A program made the translations under genes and the position numbers. From CAVQGM01 sp963712065 (GTDB taxonomy: Bacteria; Actinomycetota; Acidimicrobiia; Acidimicrobiales; Acidimicrobilacustridaceae), in contig CAVQGM010000002.1 in NCBI GenBank assembly GCA_963712065.1, forward strand, positions 1,116,001-1,180,000: a stretch of 64,000 nucleotides of DNA, given 5' to 3'. Below are positions 45,056 through 54,015 of this stretch, piece after piece. The notes below the pieces were generated by a model. The model saw only the letters and a program-made list of their open reading frames with translations, made no database searches and had not been told where the DNA came from. Position 1 is the first letter of the stretch. Each line of letters starts with the position of its first letter.

Positions 45056-45540
45056 CCACGCCGCCGCCTCCGTCTCCGGCGCCCCCGGGGCCACCGCCCG
45101 TCGACGACACGCCCCGGGGCCCCGTGTTCTGGGTGTCGCTCGCCGTCGGCTGGGCGGTCATGGGCTGGGCCGTGGTCGGGGTGCTCGGCGACGTCTGGCT
45201 CCGAGATCGGCCGCTCGAGGTCGTCCGATGGGCCGTCGCCACCCTGCTGGTCCACGACCTCGTCCTCGCCCCTGTCGTCACCATCGTCGGGCTCGGGCTG
45301 GCCCGTCTCCTCCCCCCTGCGGTCCGGGGGCCGGTCTCCGGTGCCGTCGCACTGTCGGGCCTCGTCCTGCTGTTCGCCTACCCGCTGCTGCGGGCGTTCG
45401 GCCGACGCGACGCCAACCCGACGATCCTTCCCCTCGACTACCCCCGCAACGTGGTGATCATCCTGGTGGCCATCTGGGTCGTCGCCGGCGCCGTCGTCGT
45501 CACGCGCCGCCTACGCCCCGCCCCGGGAGGCCGGGCGTGA
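45052..45540 (+). CDS. Small integral membrane protein, unknown function
   Basis: A 162-residue protein with a Pro-rich N-terminus (PPPPSPAPPGPPP) and about four hydrophobic segments. ATGA overlap with the oxidase gene upstream and GTGA overlap with the glycosyltransferase gene downstream place it in the same operon. No known family recognised. It may anchor or pair with the molybdopterin enzyme. Confidence 0.75.
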   Translation: MTTPPPPSPAPPGPPPVDDTPRGPVFWVSLAVGWAVMGWAVVGVLGDVWLRDRPLEVVRWAVATLLVHDLVLAPVVTIVGLGLARLLPPAVRGPVSGAVALSGLVLLFAYPLLRAFGRRDANPTILPLDYPRNVVIILVAIWVVAGAVVVTRRLRPAPGGRA

Positions 45541-46937
45541 CGGCGCCCGCACGGACGGCCGTCGAGCCGGTGGGCGACCGGCGCCGCCTGCCCGACGGTG
45601 ACATCGACGGCCCGGGCCAGGGGACCACTCACCGTCGCCGGACCAGCTGGCCGCCCTCCGCCGCAGCCTGGGTGACGGTGTTGGCGCTGACCGGCTGGGC
45701 CCTCGTGGTCGCCACCGGCCGGCTCTGGGGGCTCCTGCTGATGGAGCGGGGGGTGCGCATCGTGCTGTTCACACCACCCGTGCTCGGCGGCGACCGGCCG
45801 GAGGTCCCACCGGGCGTCCTCGCCGCTGCCGTCCTCGGGGGGGCGCTCGTGGTGATCCTCCCCGTCGCTGCGACCCGCTGGCGCTGGTCGAGCGCGGTCG
45901 CCGCCGCGACCGTGGGTGCGCTCACCTGGTGGACCGGCTTGGCCCTGGTCGACGGCGTCGACGGGCTGACCCGCGGGCTGGCCTGGGACGCGGACTACCG
46001 GGACGCCGTCCCGCGGGTCGTCGCCGGTCCCGGCCGCTTCCTCGCCGAGTACACCACGACCCTCCCCGATCAGCCGATCGCCCTCCGGGGACACCCTCCC
46101 GGCTTCGGCCTCCTCTTCGGCGCCCTCGACGCCCTCGGGCTCCGGGGCCCCGGCTGGGCGACTGCCATCGTGTTCCTGGCCGGCGCCGCCGCCGTGCCCG
46201 CCGTGCTCGTGACGGTGCGTGCCCTCACCGACGAGCGCACGGCGCGTCGGGCGGCGCCGTTCGTCGCCCTCGCGCCGGCCGCACTCTGGATCGGCACCTC
46301 GACCGATGCCGTGAGCATGGGCACCGGCGCCTGGATGCTCGCCCTCCTCACGCTGGCCACCATCGGGTCCACCCGCCGCCGAGTGGCCCTGGCCGCCGCC
46401 GCCGGCCTGCTCGCCGCCATCGTCACGCTCCAGTCGTACGGGCTGGTGCTGCTGGCCGTGCCCGTCCTCGCCGTCGCCTGGCACCGCCGGTGCTGGTGGC
46501 CGACCGTCCTCGCCGGTGGCGTTGCCCTGGCCGCCACGGGCGCGGTCGCCGGCTGGGGCTTCTGGTGGCTCGACGGCCTGGCCGCCACCGCCCACGAGTA
46601 CCACACCCTCGATCTCGAGCGGCCCTACGAGTACTTCGCCGTCAACAACCTGGCGGCGTGGGCCCTCGCCCTCGGGCCGGCCACGATCGTCGCCCTCACC
46701 CGGCTCCGAGACCGTCGCGTCTGGGTGCTCGTCGGTGGCGGCATCGGCGCGGCGGTGGCCGCCAACATCAGCGGGCTCTCGGAGGGAGAGGTCGAACGGA
46801 TCTGGCTGCCGTTCACGGTGCTCGTGCTGCCGGCCGGCGCCGCGCTGTGGTCCTCGCCCACTCGCACCCGCGCCTGGCTCGGGCTGCAGGTCGGCGCGGC
46901 TCTCGTCATCACATCCCTCGTCTCCACGTACTGGTAG
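45537..46937 (+). CDS. Polytopic membrane glycosyltransferase-like protein (GT-C type)
   Basis: The 466-residue protein has ten or more membrane helices. A loop after the first helices contains QPIALRGHPPGFGLLFGAL. The HPPG motif and overall shape resemble GT-C enzymes that use polyprenyl-phosphate sugars, such as the mycobacterial Rv0541c (MtxT) group. No exact acidic DxD is certain; WDADYRDAVPR near 150 is a candidate. The likely role is adding a sugar to an envelope glycan on the outer face. GTG start overlaps the previous stop. The epimerase gene follows after 6 bp. Confidence 0.7.
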   Translation: MTAPARTAVEPVGDRRRLPDGDIDGPGQGTTHRRRTSWPPSAAAWVTVLALTGWALVVATGRLWGLLLMERGVRIVLFTPPVLGGDRPEVPPGVLAAAVLGGALVVILPVAATRWRWSSAVAAATVGALTWWTGLALVDGVDGLTRGLAWDADYRDAVPRVVAGPGRFLAEYTTTLPDQPIALRGHPPGFGLLFGALDALGLRGPGWATAIVFLAGAAAVPAVLVTVRALTDERTARRAAPFVALAPAALWIGTSTDAVSMGTGAWMLALLTLATIGSTRRRVALAAAAGLLAAIVTLQSYGLVLLAVPVLAVAWHRRCWWPTVLAGGVALAATGAVAGWGFWWLDGLAATAHEYHTLDLERPYEYFAVNNLAAWALALGPATIVALTRLRDRRVWVLVGGGIGAAVAANISGLSEGEVERIWLPFTVLVLPAGAALWSSPTRTRAWLGLQVGAALVITSLVSTYW

Positions 46938-46943
46938 GTCCTC

Positions 46944-48047
46944 ATGCGCATCCTCGTCACCGGCGGCGCCGGCTTCATCGGCTCCGCGATCGTCGATCAG
47001 CTCGTCGAACGCGGCCACCACGTCGTCGCGGTCGACGCCCTGCTGCCTCTCGCCCACAGCGAGCCGCCCGACTACCTCAACCCGGACGCCCACCACCTCA
47101 CGGGCGACGTGCGCGACCCGAGCATCGTCGGCCGCGCCGTCGCCGGCGTCGACGCCGTCTGCCACCAGGCGGCCATGGTCGGCCTCGGGCTCGACTTCGC
47201 CGACGTGTCGGCGTACGTCGGCCACAACGACCTCGGGACCGCCACCCTCCTCGAAGCGCTCCACGCCGCCCGGTTCAGCGGTCGGATCGTCCTCGCCAGC
47301 TCGATGGTCGTCTACGGCGAGGGCCGTTACCGGTGCGGGCAACACGGGCTGGTCCGGCCCGCTTCGCGCTCGGCCGCCGACCTCGACGCCGGTGACTTCG
47401 ACGTGCGCTGCCCGAGCTGCGACACGACTCTGCACCCCGAGGCGGTTCCCGAAGAGGCCCCGCTCGAGCCGGCCAACGTCTACGCCGCGACCAAGCTGCA
47501 CCAGGAGCACCTGGTGCAGGCCTACGGGCGCGAGCACCGCGTCGACACCGTCGCCCTCCGTTACCACAACGTCTACGGGCCGCGTATGCCCCGGGACACG
47601 CCCTACGCGGGGGTCGCGGCCATCTTCCGGTCGGCGGCCGAGGCCGGTCGGGCCCCCACCGTGTTCGAGGACGGAGGCCAGCTCCGCGACTTCGTGCACG
47701 TGGCCGACGTGGCCCAGGCCAACGTGTTGGCCCTCGAAGCACCGCCCGGACTCTCCGGTGCGTTCAACGTGGCCTCCGGCACCCCCCGCACGGTGCTCGA
47801 CATGGCGCGAGCCCTCGTGGACGCAGTGGCGACGGGCCCGGACGGGACCCCGCCACCGCCCCCCGAGGTCGTCGGCGGCCACCGCCCGGGCGACGTCCGC
47901 CACGTGTTCGCCTCCCCGGAGCGGGCTGCTCGCCACCTCGGGTTCCGCGCCGCCGTTCCGTTCGAACGTGGGGTGCAGGCCTTCGCCCACGCACCGCTTC
48001 GGGAGCGCGCCGCACCGACGGAACGGGGCGCGGCCGAATGCGTCTGA
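46944..48047 (+). CDS. NAD-dependent nucleotide-sugar epimerase/dehydratase
   Basis: A 367-residue extended SDR with TGGAGFIGS at 7-15, the catalytic Tyr/Lys in NVYAATKLHQEH, and RYHNVYGPRMPRDTPYAGV. An insertion with two Cys pairs (RCGQHG and DVRCPSCDTTL) near 132-158 probably binds zinc and is uncommon in the family. It should interconvert a nucleotide sugar for the neighbouring glycosyltransferases. Overlaps the next gene by 10 bp. Confidence 0.88.
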   Translation: MRILVTGGAGFIGSAIVDQLVERGHHVVAVDALLPLAHSEPPDYLNPDAHHLTGDVRDPSIVGRAVAGVDAVCHQAAMVGLGLDFADVSAYVGHNDLGTATLLEALHAARFSGRIVLASSMVVYGEGRYRCGQHGLVRPASRSAADLDAGDFDVRCPSCDTTLHPEAVPEEAPLEPANVYAATKLHQEHLVQAYGREHRVDTVALRYHNVYGPRMPRDTPYAGVAAIFRSAAEAGRAPTVFEDGGQLRDFVHVADVAQANVLALEAPPGLSGAFNVASGTPRTVLDMARALVDAVATGPDGTPPPPPEVVGGHRPGDVRHVFASPERAARHLGFRAAVPFERGVQAFAHAPLRERAAPTERGAAECV

Positions 48048-48667
48048 CCGTCATCGCCAAGGAACCGCGACCGGGGTTCGCCAAGACCCGGCTGTGCCCG
48101 CCGTGCACACCGGAGTCGGCGGCGGCCATCGCCGCCGCGTCGTTGCGCGACACGCTTGCAGCGGTGGGGGCGACGCCGGCGTCGCGCCGGCTGCTCGTCC
48201 TCGACGGTCGACCGGGCCGATGGCTGCCCCGCGGGTTCACCGTGGCGCCCCAGGTCGAGGGTGACCTGGGTGCACGACTCGACGCCGCCTTCCAGATGTC
48301 CTTCGGTGACGGTCCGGACGAGCCGGTGGTGCTGGTCGGCATGGACACACCGCAGGTTCGCCCGGCGCACCTCACCGCCGCGGCCGACGCCCTCGAGACC
48401 GGCGCCGACGCCGTGATCGGGCCGGCCACCGACGGCGGCTACTGGTCGATCGGGTTCCGGCGGTTCGTCCCCGGCGCGTTCGTCGGTGTCCCGATGAGCA
48501 CCGCCGACACCGGGCGGGCGCAGGTGGCGCGCCTCCGTGCGCTCGGCTGTAGGGTGGCGCTCGTCGACGAGCTGCGCGATGTCGATCATGTCGACGACGC
48601 CGTGGCGGTGGCCGGGATGGTGGCCGGGAGCGCCTTCGCGAGCGCCGTCGACGTGGCCCTCAGCTGA
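48038..48667 (+). CDS. DUF2064 / TIGR04282-type glycosyltransferase-like protein
   Basis: This 209-residue protein has a nucleotidyl/glycosyltransferase-A fold with IAKEPRPGFAKTRLCPP at 6-22, LVGMDTPQVRPAHL and GPATDGGYWSIGF. The family includes Rv0540 and an enzyme linked to arsenosugar synthesis. It probably transfers or activates a sugar with the adjacent genes. It ends with an 8-bp tail-to-tail overlap with the GT2 gene. Confidence 0.87.
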   Translation: MRLTVIAKEPRPGFAKTRLCPPCTPESAAAIAAASLRDTLAAVGATPASRRLLVLDGRPGRWLPRGFTVAPQVEGDLGARLDAAFQMSFGDGPDEPVVLVGMDTPQVRPAHLTAAADALETGADAVIGPATDGGYWSIGFRRFVPGAFVGVPMSTADTGRAQVARLRALGCRVALVDELRDVDHVDDAVAVAGMVAGSAFASAVDVALS

Positions 48668-49319
48668 GCCGGCGAAGCACGCGGCCCTGGTCGCGCACCG
48701 CCCGCACCGTTCCCCCGACCGTGCCCGTCACCTTCGACCGCCCGGCGCGCGGGTGGTAGGGCACACCGGCCTCCTCCACCCTCCAGCCGGCCACGCCGGC
48801 GCGCACCACCATCTCGAGGGGCCAGCCCGACCGCCGATCCTCGATGCCGAGGGCGAGGAGCGGCTCGCGACGAGCAGCCCGCATGGGCCCGAGGTCGGTC
48901 AGCGTGAACCCGAACCGACGCGACACCCTGCGGGCGAGGTAGCGGTTGGCCAGCCGGGCGTGGAACGGCCACGCGCCCCGGTCGGCCGACCGGGCGCCGA
49001 GCACCAGATCGGCCCGACCGGACCGCACGGGATCGGCGACCAGGTGGAGGTCGCGCGGGTCGAGGGACGCGTCGCAGTCCATGAACGCCACGAGGTCGGC
49101 GTCGGAAGCGATCAGTCCCGCCGCGCAGGCAGCACCGAAGCCACGACGGTGCTCGCGGATCACCGTTGCGCCGGCTGCCGCGGCGGCATCCCCGGATCCG
49201 TCGGTCGACCCGTTGTCGACCACGATCGGGTGCATCGTCGTGGGCATGCGCTCGAGCACCCACGGGATGGCCTCGGCCTCGTCGAGCACAGGGAGGATCA
49301 CGTCGACGCGGTCGGCCAC
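48660..49319 (-). CDS. Family 2 glycosyltransferase, polyprenyl-phosphate sugar synthase type
   Basis: The 219-residue GT-A enzyme has VDVILPVLDEAEAIPWVL near 5-22, VVDNGSTDGS and the metal-binding MDCDASLD, all typical of dolichol/polyprenyl-phosphate sugar synthases such as Rv0539 (MtxS). It lacks C-terminal membrane helices. Its product would be the lipid-linked sugar donor for a GT-C enzyme such as the one at 45537. GTG start 4 bp after the thioredoxin-like gene stop on the same strand. Confidence 0.88.
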   Translation of the reverse strand: MADRVDVILPVLDEAEAIPWVLERMPTTMHPIVVDNGSTDGSGDAAAAAGATVIREHRRGFGAACAAGLIASDADLVAFMDCDASLDPRDLHLVADPVRSGRADLVLGARSADRGAWPFHARLANRYLARRVSRRFGFTLTDLGPMRAARREPLLALGIEDRRSGWPLEMVVRAGVAGWRVEEAGVPYHPRAGRSKVTGTVGGTVRAVRDQGRVLRRLS

Positions 49320-49323
49320 GTCG

Positions 49324-49920
49324 TCAGGAGGCGAGCAGCTGCTCGACGCGTTCGGTCAGCTCGTCGCGTCCGAGCTTGCCCCCGACCACGTCCACCTGGC
49401 CGGAATCGTCGATGAAGGCGAAGGCCGGCTGCTGGAGCACCTCGAACGTCGTCCAGATCGAGCCGTCCTCGTCGACGACGTGCCCGAACCCGCCGGTGCC
49501 GGTCTCGACGACGAAGTCCTCCATGGCCGGCACCTCACCGCGGCCGGCGACGCCCACGAACGCCACCTGCCCTTCGTAGGTCTCGGCGACGGCGGCGACG
49601 TCGGGGGCCTCACCCCGGCAGGTGGTGCACCACGGCGCCCAGAACCACAGGACGGTGTCGGTGCCGACCAGAGAGGCGCTGTCGAACTCGCCCCCGCCCA
49701 CCTTCGCCGCGGTGAACGAGCCGCTCCCTCCAGGGGCGTCGATCTCGCCGGCCGGGGCTTCCCCAGCCGCGGGGACCTCCGCCGCCGATGGCGCCCCGAC
49801 GGTGGTGGACGACGACGGCTCGTCATCGGCGGACACACCGTCGGAACCACCGCCCCCACAGGCGGCGAGCAGCAGCATCGCGACGAGCGACACGGGCAGG
49901 ATGGTCGTCCGGAGGCGCAC
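49324..49920 (-). CDS. TlpA-like thioredoxin-fold lipoprotein
   Basis: A 198-residue protein with a lipoprotein signal ending LLLAAC at Cys21, an acidic/Ala/Pro linker, and a thioredoxin fold with the redox motif APWCTTCRGE and cis-Pro region LQQPAFAF. It would sit on the outer face of the membrane and exchange disulfides or reduce cytochrome-type partners. It shares an operon with the GT2 gene. Confidence 0.9.
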   Translation of the reverse strand: MRLRTTILPVSLVAMLLLAACGGGGSDGVSADDEPSSSTTVGAPSAAEVPAAGEAPAGEIDAPGGSGSFTAAKVGGGEFDSASLVGTDTVLWFWAPWCTTCRGEAPDVAAVAETYEGQVAFVGVAGRGEVPAMEDFVVETGTGGFGHVVDEDGSIWTTFEVLQQPAFAFIDDSGQVDVVGGKLGRDELTERVEQLLAS

Positions 49921-49974
49921 GGACCGACGGTAGCCGCCGCACGGTTGCGCCGATCAGTCGGGGGCGCGGCGACC

Positions 49975-50715
49975 TCAGAGCTCGGCCAGCGGCCGTCGGT
50001 CCTCGACCCGGGGCTGGCGGCCGGTGCGCAGCGGGCTCAGCGGCGCGTCGACGAGCAGCGTCCGTCGCCAGTCCGCACCGAGCTCGAGCGTCCGGGCCCG
50101 CCATGCGGCGAGCGGGCCCCGGTCGTCGAGCCAGGCCCGCTCGAGCGAGACCCAGGTGGACCAGTCGGGCAGGGCCCACAGCAGCACCGCCTCGGAATCG
50201 TTCACCATCGCCACGCGCCACACCCCCACGACGTCGACCCCCAGCTCGCCGAGGGTCGGCACGGCCACGTCGTGCACGGCGTCGAGGAACGCCCGCACCC
50301 CGCCCGCCGGCAACGACACCAGCTCGTGGGCGTAGACCTCCCCCCGCACCCCGGCGGCGTTCAGCTCCTCGATCCCGGAGGTCCACGGCTCGGGCACGAG
50401 GATCCGGTCGACCCCACCGCGCCGCAGCGACGCCGCGGCCGCCCACCACTCGGCCAGGTTCGGGTCCTGCAGCGTCGGGTGGCCGAGCTCGTGGGCGAAG
50501 TCGGCGGCCAGGCCGTCCCAGCCGTCGATCTCCCAGAGGTTCACGACCTCGGGCCAGGCCCCGGTCGAGCCGACGGTGCCGAACACCCCGAAGCAGAGCT
50601 GGTTGCGCTCCTCGCGGGCCACCGGGCACCAGTTGGCCGTCATGTGGTGCATGTACCGCGCCCGGTTGTGGCCGATGACGTCGATCAGCTCGTGGATGTA
50701 GACGTGGTCGTTCAT
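49975..50715 (-). CDS. Hypothetical protein with NIPSNAP/EthD-like dimeric barrel character
   Basis: A 246-residue soluble protein beginning MNDHVYIHELIDVIGHNRAR. It contains two segments of similar style: the first up to HELGHP and then a second starting GEVYAHELVSLPAGG and WRVAMVNDSEAVLLW, as expected of a tandem ferredoxin-like dimeric alpha/beta barrel. The assignment is by feel, not by motif. It diverges from the acyl-CoA ligase across 42 bp and may share its control. Confidence 0.55.
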   Translation of the reverse strand: MNDHVYIHELIDVIGHNRARYMHHMTANWCPVAREERNQLCFGVFGTVGSTGAWPEVVNLWEIDGWDGLAADFAHELGHPTLQDPNLAEWWAAAASLRRGGVDRILVPEPWTSGIEELNAAGVRGEVYAHELVSLPAGGVRAFLDAVHDVAVPTLGELGVDVVGVWRVAMVNDSEAVLLWALPDWSTWVSLERAWLDDRGPLAAWRARTLELGADWRRTLLVDAPLSPLRTGRQPRVEDRRPLAEL

Positions 50716-50757
50716 GGACGGCCGGATCGTAGGCCGCGCACTACGCTCCCGCGCCTG

Positions 50758-52365
50758 ATGACCCCCGAGCGCCAGTCCGACGACCTCCCCCGCACCATCC
50801 CCGCCGTCGTCGAGTGGGCGGCCCGACGCTACGGCGACGCGCAGGCCCTGTCCGACGTCGACGTGACGCTCACCTTCGTCGAGCTGGCGGCCGCCGTCGA
50901 CGAGGCCGCCCGCGCCCTCGTCGCGTCGGGTGTCGAGCCGGGCGAGCGGGTCGCCATCTGGGCCCCGAACATCCCCGAGTGGCCCGTGGTCGCCCTGGCC
51001 GTCTACCGGGTCGGCGCCGTCGTCGTGCCCCTCAACACCCGGTACAAGGGCGCCGAGGCCGCCTACATCCTGCGCACCGCCGGCGCCCGGCGGCTGTTCA
51101 CGGTCAGCGACTTCCTCGACACCGACTACACGGCGATGCTGGCCGGGCGGGACGACGTGCCCGATCTCGACGAGATCGTCGTGCTGCGCGGCCCGACCCG
51201 ACCGGGCACCGTCGCGTGGAGCGACATGATGGTCCGCGCCGCCTCCGTCGACCCGGCCACCACCGCGGCCCGGGCGGCCGCCCTCACCCCCGACGACCTC
51301 TCCGACATCCTGTTCACGTCGGGAACCACGGGCGCGCCGAAGGGGGCGATGCTGCGCCACGGCGCGTCGGTGCGGGCGTTCGACGCCTGGTCGACGGTCG
51401 TCGGCCTGCGCCCCGGCGACCGCTACCTGATCGTCAACCCGTTCTTCCACGCCTTCGGGTCGAAGGCCGGCATCCTCGCCTGCCTGATCAAGGGGGCGAC
51501 GATCATCCCCCACCCCGTGTTCGACGTGCCGTCGGTCATGGCCCGCATCGAACAGGAGCGGGTCACGATGCTCCCGGGACCTCCGGCCATCTACCAGTCG
51601 ATCCTCGACGCGCCCGACCGTTCCTCGTACGACCTCGACAGCCTCCGCCTGGCGGTCACCGGGGCGGCGACGGTGCCGGTCGAGCTGATCCTGCGCATGC
51701 GCGACGAGCTCACGTTCCGCACCATCGTCACCGGCTACGGCCTCACCGAGGCCACCGGCATCGCCACCATGTGCCGCCACGACGACGACCCCGAGACGAT
51801 CGCCCGCACGTCGGGCCGGGCCATCCCCGACGTCGAGGTCGCGGTGGTCGACGACGACGGCACGGCGCTCCCGGCCGGCACCCCCGGCGAGGTGGTCGTT
51901 CGGGGCTACAACGTGATGGCCGGCTACGACGCCAACCCCGAGGCCACGGCGGAGGCGATCGACGCCGACGGGTGGCTGCACACCGGTGACGTCGGGGTGC
52001 TCGACGCAGCCGGCAACCTCACCATCACCGACCGCAAGAAGGACATGTTCATCGTCGGGGGCTTCAACGCCTACCCGGCCGAGATCGAGAACACGCTCAT
52101 GCGCCACCCCGGCGTCGGCCAGGTCGCCGTCGTCGGCGTCCCCGACGCCCGCATGGGCGAGGTCGGCATGGCCTTCGTGGTGCGTCGAGCGGGCGCCGAG
52201 GTGACCGAGGACGAGCTGGTCGCCTTCAGCCGCGAGGAGATGGCCAACTACAAGGTGCCCCGCTACGTCGAGTTCGTCGACGCCCTGCCCATGAACGCCA
52301 GCAACAAGGTGCTCAAGTACGAGCTGCGGCAGCGGGGCGAGGCCCGGGCGACCGGCTCGTCCTGA
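50758..52365 (+). CDS. Acyl-CoA synthetase (AMP-forming), FadD-type
   Basis: The 535-residue ANL enzyme has the phosphate loop ILFTSGTTGAPKGAM near 184-198, YGLTEATG, the hinge region GWLHTGDVGVLDAAGN and the C-terminal MFIVGGFNAYPAEIEN with catalytic Lys in NASNKVLKYELR. It activates a carboxylic acid to its CoA ester. It resembles the FadD3 group for steroid ring remnants, but that is not decisive. A strong bidirectional hairpin terminator follows at 52378. Confidence 0.92.
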   Translation: MTPERQSDDLPRTIPAVVEWAARRYGDAQALSDVDVTLTFVELAAAVDEAARALVASGVEPGERVAIWAPNIPEWPVVALAVYRVGAVVVPLNTRYKGAEAAYILRTAGARRLFTVSDFLDTDYTAMLAGRDDVPDLDEIVVLRGPTRPGTVAWSDMMVRAASVDPATTAARAAALTPDDLSDILFTSGTTGAPKGAMLRHGASVRAFDAWSTVVGLRPGDRYLIVNPFFHAFGSKAGILACLIKGATIIPHPVFDVPSVMARIEQERVTMLPGPPAIYQSILDAPDRSSYDLDSLRLAVTGAATVPVELILRMRDELTFRTIVTGYGLTEATGIATMCRHDDDPETIARTSGRAIPDVEVAVVDDDGTALPAGTPGEVVVRGYNVMAGYDANPEATAEAIDADGWLHTGDVGVLDAAGNLTITDRKKDMFIVGGFNAYPAEIENTLMRHPGVGQVAVVGVPDARMGEVGMAFVVRRAGAEVTEDELVAFSREEMANYKVPRYVEFVDALPMNASNKVLKYELRQRGEARATGSS

Positions 52366-52377
52366 GCGGGAACGCAA

Positions 52378-52405
52378 ACGGGCCGCCGGCGAACCGGCGG
52401 CCCGT
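52378..52405. terminator. Bidirectional hairpin terminator between fadD-type gene and csp
   Basis: ACGGGCCGCCGG, loop CGAA, then CCGGCGGCCCGT form a perfect 12-bp stem in the 60-bp convergent gap. A short T-rich run appears on the csp side. It probably stops transcription from both directions. Confidence 0.85.
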
Positions 52406-52425
52406 GAAGTTGCTTCTGACCGAGA

Positions 52426-52626
52426 TCAGACGACGCGGACGTTCTGCGCCTCGTCACCCTTGCGGCCGGGGCCGATGTCGAACTCGACCGTCTGACCCTC
52501 GTCGAGGGACTTGTAGCCGGAGCCCTGGATGTTGGAGTAGTGGACGAACACGTCGTCCCCACCCTCACGGGAGATGAATCCGAAGCCCTTCTCGGCATTG
52601 AAGAACTTCACGGTACCTGTAGCCAA
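52426..52626 (-). CDS. cspA: Cold-shock protein (CspA family)
   Basis: A 66-residue single cold-shock domain with RNP1 KGFGFI at 13-18 and RNP2 VFVHY at 26-30. It binds single-stranded RNA and DNA as a chaperone. The start codon is TTG, uncommon for csp. The 77-bp leader is short compared with classical cold-shock mRNAs. It is followed by a hairpin terminator. Confidence 0.95.
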   Translation of the reverse strand: MATGTVKFFNAEKGFGFISREGGDDVFVHYSNIQGSGYKSLDEGQTVEFDIGPGRKGDEAQNVRVV

Positions 52627-52703
52627 TGCAATCTCTCTTCACTTGCGAAACCGGCCCTGATGGCCGATCCGTGTCGCGGGAACTGTAGCGGGGTGCGGGC
52701 CGA

Positions 52704-54014
52704 TTAGCGAGGACGCGGCACCAAGCGGACGGGGAGGTGACGCAGACCGGTGTGCTTGTTCGAGCGGGTCCACTCCGGATCCCCGGTGAGCTCGACCTCG
52801 TCGACCCGGTCGAGGAGCACGTCGAACACGACGCGGATCTCGAGCCGGGCGAGGGCGGCGCCGAGGCAGAAGTGGCTGCCGTGGCCGAAGGCGAGGTGGC
52901 GGTTCGGGTCTCGATGGACGTCGAAGCAGGACGGCTCGGGGAACACCGCCTCGTCGTGGTTGGCCGAGCCCCACCACAGGGTGACCTTGTCCCCGGCGGC
53001 GATGTGCACACCGGCGAGCTCGGTGGCGCGAGTGGCGGTGCGCCGGTTGTAGGTGGTCGACGAGGCGTACCGCAGCACCTCCTCGACCAGCCCGGGCAGC
53101 AGCGACCGGTCGTCGCGCACCGCCCGCCACTGGTCGGGGTGGGCGAGCAGCCCGACCAGGCCGATGGCGATCGAGTTGCGGGTCGTCTCGCTGCCGGCCG
53201 CGATGAGCAGGTTGAACAACATCTGCTGCTCGAGCTCGCCGAGGGGGCCGACCTCGTCCTCGGTGCCGCCCCGGAGGCCAGTCGTCGGGATCTCGGCGGC
53301 CACGACCGCCGACAGGAGGTCGTCGCCGGGCCGGCGCCGCTTCTCGTGGAGCAGCGCGGCGCCGTAGGCGAACATCGCCGCGCTCGCCTCCTGCTGGCGC
53401 GCCGTCGACTCGCCGAGGTCGTGGTCGTCGTGGTCGAGGGTGACCTCGGCCCACCGGAACAACCGGTGGCGGTCCTCCTGGGGCACCCCGAGCAGTCGGG
53501 CGATCGCCTGGAGCGGGAGCTCGGCGGCGACGTCGACGAGGAAGTCGCAGGTGCCCCGCTCGACGGCGCCGTCGACGATCGCCTCGGCCCGGGAGCGCAG
53601 CTCGGGTTCGAAGCCGGCGAGCGACCGCGGCGCGACCGACGGCGTGACGACCTTGCGGATCCGCTGGTGGCGAGGGTCGTCCATCATGTTGAGCAGCACC
53701 CCGGCGGCGAACCCGCCGGGCAGATCCTCGATGAGGGTGCCGCCTCCCCCGCCCGGCCGCACCGCCGACCCGTCCGAGGAGAACGTCGTCGCGTCCGATG
53801 CCGCCGCCAGCACCTCTGCGTACCGGGAGACCACCCAGAATCCCTCGCCGTCGGGGGTGTACCGGGTGGGCGGGTGCCACCACACCGGGGCCCGACGGCG
53901 GAGGCGGGCGAAGACCTCGTGGGGGAACCCGTCGGTGAACCGGTCGAGGTCGGTCAGGTCGATGTCGGTCAGGTCGATGTCGTCGGGCGGGTCGGCGGTC
54001 GCGTCGTCCGTCAC
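52704..54014 (-). CDS. Cytochrome P450 (CYP125/CYP142-like)
   Basis: The 436-residue P450 has I-helix NLLIAAGSETTRNSIA, ExxR in EEVLRYAS, and the heme loop FGHGSHFCLGAALAR with Cys383. The MMDDPRHQRIRKVVTPSVAPRS region and AGSETTRNS are typical of actinobacterial CYP125/124/142-type enzymes acting on sterol or branched lipid chains; substrate is inferred. The N-terminus has a 15-bp duplication giving DIDLT twice. GTG start lies one base after the TGA of the upstream TetR gene, so they form an operon. Confidence 0.9.
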   Translation of the reverse strand: MTDDATADPPDDIDLTDIDLTDLDRFTDGFPHEVFARLRRRAPVWWHPPTRYTPDGEGFWVVSRYAEVLAAASDATTFSSDGSAVRPGGGGGTLIEDLPGGFAAGVLLNMMDDPRHQRIRKVVTPSVAPRSLAGFEPELRSRAEAIVDGAVERGTCDFLVDVAAELPLQAIARLLGVPQEDRHRLFRWAEVTLDHDDHDLGESTARQQEASAAMFAYGAALLHEKRRRPGDDLLSAVVAAEIPTTGLRGGTEDEVGPLGELEQQMLFNLLIAAGSETTRNSIAIGLVGLLAHPDQWRAVRDDRSLLPGLVEEVLRYASSTTYNRRTATRATELAGVHIAAGDKVTLWWGSANHDEAVFPEPSCFDVHRDPNRHLAFGHGSHFCLGAALARLEIRVVFDVLLDRVDEVELTGDPEWTRSNKHTGLRHLPVRLVPRPR

Positions 54015-54015
54015 G

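Noticed and set aside
45438..47990. 850-codon minus-strand open frame
   Set aside because: It is opposite well-conserved glycosyltransferase and epimerase genes, has Gly/Asp/Arg-rich shadow composition and no family features.
48946..50757. Forward extension of the acyl-CoA ligase frame far upstream
   Set aside because: It runs antisense through the GT2, TlpA and NIPSNAP-like genes; the ligase starts at 50758.
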